DNA from: Gari tellinella
Taxonomy: Eukaryota > Mollusca > Bivalvia > Cardiida > Psammobiidae
Reading direction: 5' to 3'
Length of the DNA stretch: 64,000 nt
NCBI GenBank assembly: GCA_922989275.2
Contig: OV277864.1
Location: 6,696,001 to 6,760,000, forward strand
In this document: positions 63,191-64,000 of the stretch, in pieces
Layout of the letters: each line of letters starts with the position of its first letter
Position numbering within the stretch: the stretch's first letter is position 1
Made by a program: the position numbers and the translations under genes
Notes under the pieces: generated by a model
What the model was told of the DNA's origin: nothing
Databases searched by the model: none
Seen by the model: the letters and a program-made list of their open reading frames with translations, nothing else

Positions 63191-64000
63191 TTGTCTGTGC
63201 ATTGCTGTGTGTTATATGTTGAACACTACATCCATCTACAGCACTTTGTGAAACTGTTTGAGGGCTCATTTGATGGTAGTCGTTATGGTTTGTAGATATG
63301 TTATTTACTTGTACATTTGATCTACGTTTTCTTTTGCATTTTCTTTTCGACTGGTGACATTTTTTTTTTATAATAGTAATTATCAAACTTCATTTCAAAA
63401 CATTATTCTTTCATATGTATTCCGATATGAAGAATCTAAATGTTATGCTGTGAATATTGATACAATAGTAATTGTTATAGTTCATCTCAAATTAATATAC
63501 TTGCGCAATTCAGGATAAAAGTAATGCAGGGAGCTCATGTAGATTACGTCACAAATGGATTACGTGACAATTGTGAATATTATTTATTTTGTATTGACGA
63601 GATACTGTATGTATAAGTCAAAAAATAAAATATGTTCTGTTCTGTTCTGTTCATTATATTCAACTTGCTTGTTGGCAAACAATACAGGTAAACGGTAACG
63701 GTTTAGCGGCACATTAAAGCCAAGAGACTATCACCCAGCGGTATGTTAAAGGGGATTAGTGGTGTGTAATTGACGGTCTCGGCATGACACCCTTCACGCT
63801 TAATAGGTGATTATCGAGTCTAATTGATATTTTGCATCATCAAAAAAACAAAAAAAACATCAAAAGGACTGTGTCTCACATAATTTTTTGAATAGTATGT
63901 ATCCTTATCGTAAAAAAACTGATCTGCATATAAACCAAAATGATTTTATTCTGAATATAATGTATTATTGCGTTTATTGTCGTTTTTATTGTCAACATTT
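63191..64000. other. No gene; LINE-like tail and hairpin fragment
   Basis: tgttctgttctgttctgttc at 63,633-63,652 follows aaaaataaaatatg, like the short repeated tail of a LINE or SINE. A related agaacagaacagaaagaaca tract occurs at about 56,420. A family H end lies at about 63,510. The 132-codon minus frame that starts at 63,386 is not convincing. Confidence 0.45.

Overview
The window looks like a piece of a gene-poor, repeat-rich invertebrate nuclear genome, most likely a marine bivalve mollusc. Pointers are spliced genes with long introns, a gustatory-receptor-like chemoreceptor, a Gypsy element with the layout of the bivalve Steamer family, LINE and Penelope-like reverse transcriptases, and very many short palindromic (MITE-like) elements. 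The taxon is inferred from this content; no species marker is present. There is no bacterial operon, CRISPR array or rRNA gene.

Layout. 1-7.5 kb is nested repeats: two copies of a 0.94-kb TTAA-flanked element, one inside another MITE and one split by a 3.7-kb insertion. At 7,498-7,587 lies a minus-strand exon that I join to two more at 22,933-23,001 and 23,713-24,792 as a gustatory-receptor-like gene. All three exons break at phase 0, and the last exon is not found. Inside its proposed 15-kb intron, on the plus strand, is an intact 1,492-codon gene (9,785-14,263). It has N-terminal zinc modules, a large uncharacterised core, a FEN/PIN-like nuclease-like region and a C-terminal CXC cysteine cluster. 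The first-exon region of this gene is tandemly triplicated.

14.3-22.9 kb and 25-38.7 kb are dominated by repeats: foldback elements, a Tc1-like transposase relic, a LINE 3' fragment, dispersed elements with internal tandem arrays, and a dense field of 200-260-bp TTAA-flanked MITEs with perfectly paired central hairpins. From 50,410 down to 38,773 on the minus strand I assemble six phase-compatible exons. They encode a 299-residue type I membrane protein related to mannose-6-phosphate-receptor-homology (MRH) proteins, with a signal peptide, a Cys-rich N-glycosylated lumenal domain, one membrane span and a short tail ending in YESI. Its introns are filled with MITEs.

About 400 bp upstream of that gene's start codon sits a complete 4,844-bp LTR retrotransposon (50,806-55,649) with identical 194-bp LTRs, an ATACA target duplication and one intact 1,340-codon Gag-Pol frame. 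The insertion is therefore very young. 55.7-59 kb holds repeats, tandem E-boxes and a possible first exon (58,793). 59.3-61.3 kb is a 5'-truncated LINE, and 62-63.2 kb a broken Penelope-like element, both on the minus strand.

The most unusual signals are the multidomain nuclease-like gene with its triplicated first exon; several sequence-unrelated MITE families that share one architecture (terminal repeats plus a long perfect central palindrome whose arms covary between copies); and the pristine Steamer-like element beside the MRH gene.
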